5,454 nucleotides of DNA from Planctomycetota bacterium. Lineage in GTDB: Bacteria; Planctomycetota; GCA-002687715; DRQF01. Numbering within the stretch: position 1 is the stretch's first letter; the number at the start of each line of letters is the position of its first letter. Where the stretch lies: the NCBI GenBank assembly GCA_015485455.1, contig WFTN01000439.1, positions 1-5,454 of the forward strand, in the 5' to 3' direction. Made by a program: the position numbers and the translations under genes. A model generated the notes under the pieces. It was not told where the DNA came from, searched no databases, and worked only from the letters and a program-made list of their open reading frames with translations. Below, in pieces: positions 5,454-5,454 of the stretch.

Positions 5454-5454
5454 C

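Overview
The window reads as an ordinary bacterial chromosome segment of roughly 50% GC. It carries five well-supported protein genes, the last codons of a sixth, and one broken or mis-sequenced small gene. I see no RNA genes, CRISPR array, insertion sequence or phage gene. The phylum cannot be fixed from the sequence. A cN-II-type HAD 5'-nucleotidase, a membrane-anchored protein with carboxypeptidase-regulatory-like repeats and an orphan Arg-rich secreted protein together would suit Planctomycetota or a similar environmental lineage, but this is only a guess. Genes use ATG starts. Clear purine-rich Shine-Dalgarno sites precede most of them, but the regulatory-repeat gene has none that is convincing.

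Left part (1-1013, + strand): the C-terminal 15 codons of an upstream gene end at 48. Positions 57-287 look like a small gene that starts and ends in one frame but is interrupted by two TGA codons; the middle reads better in the next frame. After it, with a good Shine-Dalgarno site, comes a 237-residue single-pass membrane protein with a coiled coil and no recognised family. Gaps of 8 and 12 bases suggest these three lie in one operon.

Middle part (1021-4633, - strand): three genes in the same direction, separated by 76-78 bases and probably co-transcribed in the order M50 site-2-type metalloprotease, membrane-anchored repeat protein with about four carboxypeptidase-regulatory-like beta-sandwich units, HAD-IG / cN-II-like 5'-nucleotidase. 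The nucleotidase ends 7 bases from the converging + strand gene, which leaves no room for separate terminators.

Right part (4634-5454): a divergent intergenic region of about 300 bases with an AT-rich core, a small 37-codon open frame and a hairpin just before a strong Shine-Dalgarno site. It leads into a secreted 168-residue protein whose last 36 residues are an Arg-rich tail built from a 36-base repeat. A Shine-Dalgarno-like GAAGGA at the very end suggests that another + strand gene starts just beyond the window.

No clearly new multi-gene system is visible. The most interesting items are the broken frame at 57-287, the Cys cluster at the N-terminus of the nucleotidase, the repeat-built Arg-rich tail with its 5' hairpin, and the pairing of an intramembrane protease with a membrane-anchored repeat protein.
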